A stretch of DNA of 64,000 nt from Bostrychus sinensis. Its lineage: Eukaryota; Chordata; Actinopteri; Gobiiformes; Eleotridae. A model generated the notes under the pieces. It saw only the letters and a list, made by a program, of their open reading frames with translations, ran no database searches and was not told the DNA's origin. The position numbers and the translations under genes were made by a program. How positions within the stretch are numbered: the stretch's first letter is position 1; every line of letters starts with the position of its first letter. Where the stretch lies: NCBI GenBank assembly GCA_020698575.1, contig CM036246.1, positions 186,001 through 250,000 of the forward strand, read 5' to 3'. This document shows, one piece after another, positions 11,911-21,820 of the stretch.

Positions 11911-12274
11911 TTACACATGCTTTGAGACCAGCTAAAAAGACGCTACATTAAAAGAAGACAAGGAGGAGTGCTTCCTGGATCTCCAGAAGGTAGTATAAGA
12001 ATAGCAAAAAAGAGGTGCTCTTTGGGAAGGGACAGGCATTGCAAAAACAACAACATACCCAAGAAATTCTCTCATAAAGTTAAAAAGGCATGTCACAATA
12101 GACTTCAACCTCAATGCGTTTCGGCGTTACAGCCTTTATCAGGAAGACAAACAGAAGTAAAGTGTGTCATGTGAGTTTTAAAGATACATTCCACCAATAG
12201 GTTTTCTCCACCTGCATGAGTGAGTGGTACAGTGTAAACACATGAGGTCCATGAGGTCTTGTGCTGTGTAAGTG

Positions 12275-12278
<4 letters not shown>

Positions 12279-12333
<55 letters not shown>
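12279..12333. repeat. (TA)n microsatellite
   Basis: About 27 uninterrupted TA units inside the inverted-repeat block of the FN3-FN5 intron. Confidence 0.95.
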
Positions 12334-12335
<2 letters not shown>

Positions 12336-12474
12336 AAGCGATTTATAGACCTAAGGCCACAAAACACCCTGGATTAATTTTATGATTTGGACTTCATTGT
12401 GTTTTTATAGACAGCTGAACTGTTTTATGTGCTTTATCTGTAATTTTCCACCGTTGGATTGCTTTTATGTACTG

Positions 12475-13075
12475 TTAGTGTTTCTTGGTTAACACTGCCA
12501 TCCTGTGGCTCTTTATATACATGTCCACATAGGTCTGTTCACCCTGTACCACAGGTGAAGAAAATCTGTTGAGCTTCAGTTGGCGGACAGATGGTCTTAA
12601 GTTTTCCTGCAAAATGTTCGGATAAACTTGGGAATTAATTTTACTGTCGATGATAGCAATCCATCCAGGCCCTGAGGCAGCAAAGCAGCCCCAAATCATG
12701 ATGCCCCCTCCACCATACTTCACAGTGGGGATGAGGTTTTGATGTTGATGATTGTTGGTGTGCTGTGCCTTTTTTGCTCCACACATAGCGTTGTGTGTTT
12801 CTTCCAAATAACTGAACTTTGGTTTCATCAGTCCACAGAATATTCTGCCAGTAGTGCTGTGGAACATCTGGAGCGCTTTCACAAACTTCAACTGTGCAGC
12901 AGTGTTTTTTTGTTTTGTTTTGTTTGGACAGTAGTGGTTTCCTCTCTTTTGTCACACAGCTCCACACCCCCTTCCCTCTAGACAGAACCCCATTGGCTAA
13001 ACTGTGCCAGTGTCTGCCTGATCAGTGCTGCAACAGCTGCAGTAAGGCCGACTGTTCTCAGACTGTTCTCCGATA
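12475..13075 (-). pseudogene. decayed Tc1-like transposase
   Basis: Minus-strand frames carry ILWTDETKVQLFGR (first catalytic Asp region), then IPTVKYGGGGIMIWGCFAAS, the hallmark GGGxIMxWGCF of Tc1 transposases, split between two frames. The N-terminal DNA-binding part and the DPKH/SPDLNPIE segments are missing or scrambled, and the reading frame breaks repeatedly. An immobile relic of a cut-and-paste DDE transposase. Confidence 0.75.
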
Positions 13076-13365
13076 GGATGAGGAGAACCTTTGATCCTGA
13101 AGCCTTTAGGCTTTTAAACTACACTCATTCTCAACAAAAAAAGACAAGGAGCAGCCTTCATCAAGGGGTTTTGCCTCCCTGATAAAGCAAAACCTCCTGA
13201 TGAAGGTTGTAACGCCGAAATGCTTTGGGGCTCTTTTAAGTCTATTGTGACATGCCCTAAATAATAAAGGCTTTTTATCTTTATGAGAGAGTGCCTTGGG
13301 TATTTTGTTGTTTTTACATTGCCTGAACTCAAGGTGCAAGATCCACCTTCCACCTCAGAAACATT

Positions 13366-14043
13366 CACCGACTCCGCCCTTCCTTCACCCCCCCTCTACT
13401 GCCGTCCTTGTGCACAGCCTCATCACCTCCTGCCTTGATTACTGTAACTCTCTTCTGTTTGGTCTCCCTCAAAAAACACTCCATAAACTTCAACTGGTCC
13501 AGAACTCAGCCACTCGCATCATCACACAGACTCCCTCCACCAAACACATCACACCCGTCCTGCAACAGCTCCACTGGCTCCCCATCACACACCGCTTCAA
13601 CTATAAAATACTGCTCCTAACCTTCAAAGCCATACACAACCTCACTCCATATCTCTCTGAGCTCCTCCACATCTCCACTCCTGCCCGCTCCCTCCGCTCC
13701 TCCTCCTCACTCCAGCTCTCAGTCCCTTCTGCCCGTCTCGTCACCATGGGGAGTAGAGCCTTCAGCCGCTCTGCTCCCCAACTCTGGAACTCTCTCCCCC
13801 CTGACCTCCGCAACACAGACTCACTGCCACATTTCATTTCCAAACTCAAAACTCATCTTTTCAGATTAGCCTACTCACCTTCACAATCATTGTACTGACC
13901 TGTTTATTTATTTTTATAATTGTAATATACTGTTGTTTTTAATTGTTGTTTTGAGTATTTTTAATGATTATATGTTCTATTGTGTGTTTATGTATGTTGT
14001 AAGGTGACCTTGAGTGTCCAGAAAGGTGCATTATAAATAAAAT

Positions 14044-14045
<2 letters not shown>
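13366..14045 (+). pseudogene. L2-like LINE, ORF2 C terminus and 3' UTR
   Basis: An open plus-strand frame to 13898 encodes the C-terminal part of an L2/CR1-type ORF2 protein: LITSCLDYCNSLLFGLP, KLQLVQNSATRII, HITPVLQQLHWLPI, then GSRAFSRSAPQLWNSLPPDL and LKTHLFRLAY. It is followed by a 3' UTR ending in GGTGCATTATAAATAAAATG and an ATT tail, typical of L2 elements. The reverse-transcriptase core is absent (5' truncation). Translation of the remaining part is intact, suggesting moderate age. Confidence 0.85.

Positions 14046-14119
<74 letters not shown>
14046..14119. repeat. (ATT)n microsatellite, L2 tail
   Basis: About 24 ATT units with one interruption (TTGTTA). It directly follows the L2-like 3' end and ends 24 bp from a ptprf splice donor. 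Confidence 0.95.
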
Positions 14120-14142
14120 GATCAGTGCAAAGCAGTACTTAC

Positions 14143-14287
14143 AGGACTGGGCCGTCCGGACTTCGATGGGCTGAGAGAACAGTCCTTGACCCATCTCAGA
14201 GTGTGCTGCCAGAGAGAAGGAGTAAAGTGTGTCCGGCTTCAGGCCCTCCAGTGCATAGAAGCCCGCTGGCTCAAACACTATCCGCCA
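14143..14287 (-). CDS. ptprf: ptprf exon: second half of FN3
   Basis: Encodes residues 555-602, from WRIVFEPAGFYALEGL through LKPDTLYSFSLAAHSEMGQG to IEVRTAQS. Acceptor TTTTCCACAG|TGG (phase 0), donor AGTCCT|GTAAGT (phase 1). Ends in the family's ARTAQS-type motif that normally leads into FN4. Here the next recognisable exon is FN5 at 11634; the join gives an in-frame Leu and continues PGAPPRKV. An ATT microsatellite, the tail of an L2-like LINE, begins 24 bp after the donor. Confidence 0.94.
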
Positions 14288-14378
14288 CTGTGGAAAAGAA
14301 AAGTAACACATCAACAGTACCATCAATAGTAGGGGTGAAACAAGAGATGCAAGTAATGCAAACAGGATGCTTCAGTGC

Positions 14379-14515
14379 CTTGCGTGCAGGAGAGCTGGCC
14401 TCCCAGTACAGTAACTCGTAGCTGATTACTGGGTCCTGGACAGGCCACAGCCAGGACAGCATGACCCGTGAATCCAGCTCGGCCTCTGCCTCAAACCCAG
14501 ACGGCGGAGAAGGAA
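14379..14515 (-). CDS. ptprf: ptprf exon: first half of FN3, probable GC donor
   Basis: Encodes residues 510-554, VPSPPSGFEAEAELDSRVML to ELLYWEASSPARK. The acceptor is CCGTACAG|TT (phase 1). The 3' end is the weak point: the next exon needs phase 0, and the best protein alignment ends at CGCAAG followed by GCACTG, a GC donor. This gives ten residues between YW and the IVF strand, as in the PTPRF family. The alternative is a GT donor 18 nt farther on (CATCCT|GTTTGC), which is also phase 0 but inserts six residues. The intron to the next exon is only about 90 bp. Confidence 0.85.
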
Positions 14516-15244
14516 CTGTACGGAGAACAGAAACTTACTTTTATCAGATTATGGTGACCCGCAGTGCGCCTCAGTCTCAGAAACCTGGCAATGCTCAGGG
14601 CATAACATCAACAGGAGAACATGAGGAACCATGTATTCTCATATTGTTAAGCCTATTGCAATTCATGTTGTCAATGTATTATTCCAGAAATATTGCATAG
14701 AATGCTTGTATAGCCTTGTAATAAAGAGGTAATTGGTTAGGGTTAAGATTCCCAACCACTTCAACAGCTCTGAAACCGAATGGGTCTATCTGGACAGAGG
14801 CTATATGTGGGCAGTAAAATATATGCGACAATATTCTATTAAAATGTAGTGTAATTGCCTCATTTCTATTCAGTAATTATATATGCAAATGTATCTCTTC
14901 ATTTGGCATACAATTGTATTTTCAGACAGAACAGTTGAGTCACAGTGTGCTGTGGACATGGTTTTAAGATTAGAATTCAGACTGAAGATCCTGTTTTCCT
15001 CCTGCTCAATGATCTAATGAGTATGCACTACTTATGGGGCAACTATTATAGCAATAAGATGTGTGCGTGTTGCAATTTGTGTGTGTGACTAATCTTATTA
15101 ATGACAAATATTTTTTGCTACAATTACAGTCCCATACATCTACAGTGCCATACTACTCTCATACCTTTCTCATGTAGTTCTCTGCTTTCTGTCTGTCTGC
15201 TGTCTGTTTGTCTGTCTGTTTGCTGCTCTGTGCCATGGGCTCAC
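14516..15244. other. intron between FN3 and FN2 exons, nothing recognised
   Basis: No exon-like frame or repeat with clear ends; a short TCTGTCTG/CTGTCTGT tract occurs near 15190-15225, next to the FN2 exon donor. Confidence 0.5.
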
Positions 15245-15826
15245 CTCCTTGCTGGGCTTTTATTCGTAGGACGTCTGATAGGGGCCCGTCTCCCACTGCG
15301 GTGAAGGCCAGGACTCTCAGGCTGTAGGTGAGCTCTGGGGTGAGCTCTGAGAGGGTGGTCTGCAGCCCTGCATCTGTGTTGTGTTTTTGCCAGGCACTCA
15401 GTGGGGCATCCTCCTCCGTGCTGAAGTACACCCTGTAGCCCTGAATTTGACCGTTGGCCTCCTCGGGAGGCTCCCACTGCACGAGCATTGTACTGGAACT
15501 CAGCATACGAGCCAGAACGTGCAGCGGGGGTGAGGAGGGCTCCTGCTCACTGGTACGGGTGCTCACAGTGGCTGTGGGTGGCCCCCGACCAACGTTGTTA
15601 ACAGCCATAACCCGGAAGTCATACTCGGAGAAGGGGCTGAGACCCCCGATGCTGTACCTGGTGCTGGCTACTCCGTCCACCTCCTGGAAACCCTGTCCCG
15701 GGACCTTGGCCTGATACTGGATCACATAGTAAGAAACGGGCTCAGGGTTCCCTGAGGCCCAGCTCAGGGTCACACTGGTGGCTGTGGTTTCTGTGACAGT
15801 GAGGTCTGTGGGGGGTTTGGGCAGGG
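15245..15826 (-). CDS. ptprf: ptprf exon: FN1 and FN2
   Basis: A single 582-nt exon encodes residues 316-508. FN1 runs from LPKPPTDLTVTETTATSV through SIGGLSPFSEYDFRVMAVN to TSEQ. FN2 runs from PSSPPLHVLARMLSSSTMLV to RVLAFTAVGDGPLSD. Acceptor CCCTCAG|CC and donor GGAG|GTGAGC, phase 1 at both ends. The phrases EVDGVASTRYSIGGLSPFSEY and WQKHNTDAGLQTTL are characteristic of LAR proteins. Two FNIII domains in one exon is a feature repeated later (FN6-FN7, also 582 nt). Confidence 0.96.
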
Positions 15827-15942
15827 CTGAGGGAGCACACATAAAACAGTTTAGAAAAATAAATTATTATGTGAAGGAAAGCTCTGCAGTAGATAGATAT
15901 TAAGTCCTTAGGGCCAGAGCTACTGTGCCAGACAGTCCTGAC

Positions 15943-16212
15943 CTTTGACGGTGATCTGGGCGGTAGTCTCAATCATGCCCAGGGAGGACACGGCCACACA
16001 GGTGTAGTTGGCTGACTGGCGGACATTTGTGAGCTCCAGGATGTTGCGGCCAATGGGCATCTCCTCCTCCCGGGTCAGCTCCACCTCACCGCTCACCCAC
16101 TTGACAAAAGGCATGGGCGCTCCCACGGCCACACATGTGAGGTTCAGGCTGCCTCCTGGCATCACCTCGTGGTGGGAGGGGGGTATGGAGAACCGAGGGG
16201 GCACTCGGCGCA
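15943..16212 (-). CDS. ptprf: ptprf exon: complete Ig3
   Basis: Encodes residues 226-314, from RRVPPRFSIPPSHHEVMPGG to AQITVK. Ig3 cysteines are at residues 251 (LTCVAVG) and 296 (NYTCVAV); NYT is also a potential N-glycosylation site. The conserved SSLGMIETTAQ end of Ig3 is present. The acceptor has a long pyrimidine tract (CTTTCTCTCTTCTGCAG) and the donor is AAAG|GTCAGG; phase 1 at both ends and 270 nt, so the exon could be skipped without a frameshift. Only 116 bp separate it from the FN1-FN2 exon. Confidence 0.96.
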
Positions 16213-18582
16213 CTGCAGAAGAGAGAAAGCTGACAAGGCACTGAGAACAGGGTCAGCAGAGTGGGCCTGGGTGGTAGTGTGAACCAGAACTGTACCAACT
16301 GTACTGTACCTCATCCAACTGTACTGTACTGTCAATCATACATCAGGCTAATCAGGATTGAGAAGATTTTGATGAGAAATAATTTTGAAGTTTGAGACTG
16401 AACTAGCAGTAAGTTACATCATCTACATTTTAATCAAAGTCACAGATTTTTTCATAAACAACACAGAGCAGATAGACTCTCCAGTGTAGCCTACTTCAGA
16501 AATGTGACCATTTCTGACCATTCTGCCACAGTGCCCTTACCCTAATCGACATAATTACATGCAAAAGCTGCGTAATATGTTTTGCTGTTTACAATAATAA
16601 TAAAGTGAAATGTAAGAAAGCCTACACTTCAGGCCCAGTTCTGTTTCTATCTCTGTGAGACATGTAGAATTTGGAAAATAAATGGATGGTACATTTTCAG
16701 GTGCACTCCCCACACTAACCATGAACTGCTGCCCATTTATGTTCTAGCAAAAAGACAGTTATGTCTCCACTGTGGAACCTGCATTCACAGACTTCTGAAT
16801 TCAGAGGTTAAACACACAGCAGACACATAACTGTATTTTCTCCTTGCCACAAATAATTGGCACATCCGCTCGGATCACCAGCTGGCCAGCACCAGCGCCA
16901 TAAGAAAGTAGAGCTGCTCTGTTAGAACGGGCTGCAGCAGGCATCAACAGTGAATGAGAGTGAAACAATCATGTTGGTATAGAATCAAACTGGTGTTAAA
17001 AATCTCGGCTCATGGCCCTGGTTGATCCAAAATAATGAATACAGTCAAAATGTATGTTTCAAAAGAACATTTCATTATGACTGGTTGCTTATCCTGTTGA
17101 TCCTGTTTGTTATTCCCCAATATTAATGTATAATTTCTTTTAAAAGTACAATGGAATTGCAGTGACAGCAGATTTTAAAGGAACAGCTGGTGCTGGCCAT
17201 ACCAGGCTATTGTTACGGAGTTAGTGAAAGCACAGAAACCTGTAACATGAGAACGGGAGAGACTGCTACTGAGCAGCGTGAACCAAGGGATAACCAGTGC
17301 ACAGGGCAGGGCAGGCACAATGTGCTTATAACATGCAGAAAATGGGAAAATGTGCACCATTCTGGGGAGAGGCTTTGAGATAGAGGCAGCATCATGCTCT
17401 GCACTGAGGGGAGACTTTAACAGCCACACTAAGGTTGAGTGGAGACTGGGGGGCAATATATATATTATAAGGATTTTTAAACTGATGTAATCACACGCAT
17501 ATTTCTTGTATGTCTACAAGGCTGTCAGGAGACTACAGTGGTGTGCTGGCTTTAACTCACTCCACCAGTGCCCAGCATGATGATGATGATAATGATGATG
17601 ATGCCAGAGCAGGGGAAGGATCAGTGAGTAATGAATAGAGGTCTGTGATGTACTGATGCTTTATATGAGCAGAACCTACTGTGTATCAACTGAAAATATT
17701 ATTTAATGATAATCATGTGGTCATTTTTTATAATGATAAATCATGGGGTCATTTAAGAATAAGTGTGTAACTACTTTTCATCTTTAGGCACCAAATGCTA
17801 ACTAATGTAGGCATATTTTAAATGTAGTTTATGGTATTTTTATCTGCAGATACAATAAATATAGTTCTGTCATCAAACTGGACATCTTTTATCATGTCAT
17901 ACATTTTGAAACACTAAGAAGTCTAGCATGTCTAAGTGTTTCTACTGACTTCCCTTCTTCCAAAGAGCCTAATAGTCAGAACTCAGACCAGTTGTCTGTC
18001 CTGTTTTTTTATTTTGTCCTATCAGAGCTCCTGAGTGAGTTCAGAAGCAGCTGTAAAATGTTTGTGGATATTCTTATAAGTAGAACACATATACTGACCA
18101 AGCCATGCCCTTGAAGACAGACAGTGAACATGCCTCACATGCCTCAACTCATGCAGACAGGAATAACCCGCTGGCAACTCTGATCTGGCTTTATCAGACC
18201 GAGTGCTTGTGGCGTGTGAGTCACTGGTTCCTTGGTAGAAGTGTGATGTCTTGAAGGAGGTTTGCGCTGTTTGTGAAATTCATTTGTGAAACAATTGGAA
18301 ATGTATCTGACTGTTGAATACTAAGCTGAATGTTTGGAATGGAATAATGAAGCCAGTCTTGCTGCAGTGTTGAGCTTCACAACATGCAACATACACACGT
18401 TTATGGCATAATGCTCCCTGAAAATGAGCAGATGAAACAGTGCAGGAAGACACACAAAATATTGCAGACACACAAGCAGCAGTGAGCACAGGCGTGTAGT
18501 GGGGCATCCTGACAGTGTCAGGCCGGGACGAGCCAGAGATGCACTCGGCTCCAGTCTACCTGGCCCAAGAGTCAACACCAAC
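16213..18582. other. intron between Ig3 and the meB candidate
   Basis: Unique-looking intron. A short GAT repeat is at about 17577-17604. Two 60- to 90-codon open frames on each strand near 17.2-17.4 kb lack recognisable domains. I looked for an alternative 12-nt ELRE-type microexon here and saw none. Confidence 0.45.
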
Positions 18583-18594
18583 CTTCCCGTTGAT
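18583..18594 (-). CDS. ptprf: candidate 12-nt microexon of meB type (DQRE) between Ig2 and Ig3
   Basis: The minus strand reads CATCCTCAG|ATCAACGGGAAG|GTTGGT. With the leading split G it translates DQRE, and the trailing G restores phase 1, giving YVR-DQRE-VRRVPP. Known: the meB insert of LAR-RPTPs is four residues, ELRE, at exactly this junction, and it changes the spacing between Ig2 and Ig3. Length, phase, position and the two final residues match; the first two differ and the donor has T at +3, which is weak. A TGC lies just upstream of the acceptor. A chance 12-nt match in a 4.1-kb intron cannot be ruled out. Confidence 0.45.
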
Positions 18595-18764
18595 CTGAGG
18601 ATGCAATGGGGATGAAGGGTCAGATAAAGCCCAAAATAAACAAAATGAACCAACAGAGGAACGAGAGATGGAGGAGGAAGACAGAAGAGAAACAAACAAA
18701 GTAAAACCAGCCCAAGTCTTTGTGTCAAAAAACATAGCACCGCCTCCACAAACCATAGAGCTCA

Positions 18765-19690
18765 GCCTGCACCAACCACACAGAACAACCTGCACCAACC
18801 ACACAGATCAACCTGCACCAACCACACAGCTCAACTTGCACCAACCACACAACACACAGTACAACTTGCACCAGCCACTCAACACACAGCTTAGCGTGCA
18901 CCAACCACACAGATCGACCTGCACCAACCACACAGCTCAACCTGCACCAACCACACAGCTCAACCTCTAATCAACCACACAACACACAGATCAACCTGCA
19001 CCAACCACACAGCTCAACCTGCACCAACCACACAGCTCAACCTCTAATCAACCACACAACACACAGATCAACCTGCACCAACCACACAGCTCAACCTCTA
19101 ATCAACCACACAACACACAGATCAACCTGCACCAACCACACAGCTCAACTTGCACCAACCACACAACACACAGCTCAGCGTGCAACAACCACACAGCTCA
19201 ACCTCTAATCAACCACACAACACACAGATCAACCTGCACCAACCACACAGCTCAACTTGCACCAACCACACAACACACAGCTCAGCGTGCAACAACCACA
19301 CAGCTCAACCTGCACCAACCACACAACACACAGATCAACCTGCACCAACCACACAACACACAGATCAAGCTGCACCAACCACAAAACACACAGATCAACC
19401 TGCATCAACCACACAACACACAGATCAAGCTGCACCAACCACACAACACACAGATCAACCTGCATCAACCACACAACACACAGATCAACCTGCATCAACC
19501 ACACAACACACAGCTCAACTTGCACCAACCACACAGCTCAACTTACACCAACCACAGCACACAGCTCAACTTGCACCAACCACACAACACACAGATCAAC
19601 CTGCCCAAACCACACAGCTCAACCTCTACCAACCACACAGCCTAACCTGCACCAACTGCGCAGATCAGCCTGCACCCTCCCTCACCACTT
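18765..19690. repeat. minisatellite, mixed 23-bp and 30-bp units
   Basis: About 0.9 kb of ACCACACAGMTCAACCTGCACCA (23 bp) alternating with a 30-bp version carrying an extra ACAACAC. Homogeneous runs of the long unit lie at 19310-19520. Long open frames on both strands (up to 182 codons) are artefacts of a stop-free repeat. It sits in the Ig2-Ig3 intron between the meB candidate and the Ig2 exon. Confidence 0.9.
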
Positions 19691-20318
19691 CCTTTTAATA
19701 TTCCTTTTAATATTGTGTATTTTAGGGGAAAAGTATGTGAGTGAGTGAGTCAGTGAGTAATAGAGTTATAGTGTTATGTGAATTATGTGTGCAACAATAT
19801 GAGATTATTAGATATTATGTACTGTGTGTGTGTGTGTGTGTGCTTGTGTATGCAGATGGAAATATTTTGACACAGTACATGATGTGTGTATATTCATACA
19901 CAGTTTTTGATCATAACATAACATAACACAGAGTTTCAAAAAAGAATGTGTATATATTAAAGGTATACATTTGCATATGAAGAAGTGTCTGAGATCTGAC
20001 CTCAGAGGCTTCAGGTGCAAACATGCCCTTCAGTTACCAAATGTGGACAAAATGAGAAGATCAGAAAAGGGCACCCATTACAAGGGAAACTTCTTAAGTG
20101 TAAATGTGGGTGTTTAATTTGGGGCAGGTCCTGGTCGATGTGGGACTGGTCCTGATCTGTGTGGTCCATGGTTCTGGACTCTGTATGCACTTGGTGTTAC
20201 CACAACAGAGCAGAGTGTAAATGACAGGACACATACACTTAGAGAGAGTGTGTAAGGTGGTGGTTGTTGGTTGTTGGACCTGGATGATGATGCTGTGCTG
20301 ATTCTGAAGTGCCCTTAC
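19691..20318. other. intron flank with short (TG)n
   Basis: Holds a (TG)n tract at 19823-19842 and otherwise unremarkable AT-rich sequence up to the Ig2 exon donor. Confidence 0.6.
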
Positions 20319-20429
20319 CTCGAACGTAGAGGTTTGCTGGGGCAGAGTAGCGGGTCCCGGCACTGTTGGTGGCTACACACTCATACTTGCCCTGGTCAGA
20401 CTCCTCACTGTTCTCGATCTGAAGAGCTC
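20319..20429 (-). CDS. ptprf: ptprf exon: second half of Ig2
   Basis: Encodes ALQIENSEESDQGKYECVAT and the remainder of Ig2 through YSAPANLYVR (residues 189-224), including the second Ig2 cysteine (205). Acceptor TCTCAG|GAG and donor CGAG|GTAAGG are canonical; phase 1 at both ends. The Gly at the upstream junction is a split codon, so joining directly to the exon at 31964 or through the GGTPIR microexon both keep the frame. The downstream junction is the meB site. A 0.9-kb minisatellite lies 0.6 kb beyond the donor in the following intron. Confidence 0.95.
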
Positions 20430-21802
20430 CTGAGAACGAAGCGAACACGTCACAAAGAGCAGTCCTCGTGTGGGTTTGGGTTAGGGGTTAGAGTCTGAGC
20501 TGTGACTCAGTGTGTAGTTGATTTAAATGCAAAGTCTTATTAGAGGCAACTGGAGTTTACTATTGTAAACATTGTGACTGTGTCAGAGCCTCTAAATTTA
20601 TGAGATGCACTGATGAAGAGCTGTCTATTTCTACTGGAATAAACATAAAGTGCATCTGTCCACTGAACCAATGTAGTCAGTCTATATGCTGTGGCATTGA
20701 ACTACAAGAAACAGTAAATGTACTTAAGGGCTGCAGTACTGTTTAGTTCGCTAATTACAAGAACACATCATTGTGTGACTGGTCTCAAAATGCATTTATG
20801 TCTAGCTACAGCTAATTCTGGTTCTACTGGGAAAAAAACTGTCAGTGCACGGCTCCATGCTTTAAGTATTATAGTGTGCTGCCAAACACATTTTCCTCAG
20901 CCCTCACAATTTAACATCTTCATTAGTACATCACTGTAAACATTTTTTAGTTGCACTTACCTTATTTCATCAAAAGTGGTCACAAATAAACATGTTTAAT
21001 TCATGAGCCACTGTCAGTAGATATTAGTTCAAAAGGCAGCATGAATATGTATTAGAATATTGATGTTTTAGTAATTGTTAAAATGACACAAAGGATGCTG
21101 TTGGTGAAAATAAAACAAATAAATAAAATGTTTATTTTTACAATACATTCCTCAGAATGCATCATGGAATGAATCTGATGCATAACTCTCAAAACTTGTT
21201 AAAAACTGTAACCATCAGTCCAGAGGGACTAAAGTTCATAACTAATGTGTGAGCTGCTGAGTCTGTGGATATAATCAAAAAGTGAGTGTCTGGTGTTTAG
21301 CTTGTTGGGTTATCTCTCCTGTGGTATCTTGTATTTTATTGTATTATAAATCGTTGTTTTTAACCTTTGAAGCACATCTGACTTACTTATTCATATACAA
21401 GCTGAAACAACAGTCCCTTGTGTGTCTTGTGTCCATGGTAGGCATACAGTCATGAGAGGAGTTATATTTGGTGCATATCTACAATAAGCTACTTCTGACA
21501 AACTGCCTTGATATAAAGTGCAATAATAAATATGTTCCATGTTGTAGTGAAACTAAATTCAGAATCACCAAGGGTTTGAGATATCAGTCATGGTAAGAGC
21601 TTTTGATAGCTTTTCTGAAGTAGTACATGTAGCACCTGTCCCTTTATCTGATTGGCTGGAAGGGTAAGCCTTCAAACTGTGTGCTAGGAGGTTGAGGCAG
21701 AGCGTGCTGAAGCATGGAGTGGATATAGGGTGGAGGTCAAGGCGTGATGCAGCGGGGGACTGAGAGGAGAATAAAGGGGTGGTTTGTACCCAGCATTCTT
21801 AC
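20430..21802. other. intron between Ig2 exon and the meA microexon, nothing recognised
   Basis: No frame, TIR or tandem repeat that I can support. The last 100 bp next to the microexon donor are G-rich on the plus strand (C-rich in the transcript). Confidence 0.5.
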
Positions 21803-21820
21803 CTCGGATTGGTGTACCAC
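21803..21820 (-). CDS. ptprf: 18-nt microexon of meA type (GGTPIR) in Ig2
   Basis: The minus strand reads CACCAG|GTGGTACACCAATCCGAG|GTAAGAAT. Preceded by the G left over from the upstream exon, it translates as GGTPIR and returns to phase 1. Established: the LAR-family meA insert in the Ig2 loop is ESIGGTPIR; in PTPRD it is built from a 9-nt and an 18-nt microexon, and the 18-nt part encodes GGTPIR. This insert tunes binding to postsynaptic partners. Seen nearby: a TGC triplet and a pyrimidine-poor but usable acceptor lie upstream, like neuronal (Srrm4-type) microexons. I looked for the 9-nt ESI partner in the large upstream intron by eye and did not find it. Confidence 0.88.

Larger units (their letters stand above)
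12029..13330. mobile_element. foldback-like inverted-repeat pair enclosing other elements
   Basis: The arm at about 12029-12160 (GCATTGCAAAAACAACAACA..., CTCTCATAAAG, GGCATGTCACAATAGACTT, TTTCGGCGTTACA) is repeated in reverse orientation at about 13165-13325, with small indels. Between the arms lie a (TA)n tract and a Tc1 transposase relic. The pair may be the ends of one non-autonomous element or two opposed copies. Family not recognised. Confidence 0.5.

Noticed and set aside
18765..19690. CRISPR-like array
   Set aside because: Units are contiguous without unique spacers, there are no cas genes, and the DNA is eukaryotic.
19150..19748. Two long overlapping frames (182 and 163 codons) rich in His, Gln and Thr
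   Set aside because: They are translations of a stop-free tandem repeat; the antisense strand is equally open, and no start, splice or domain evidence exists.
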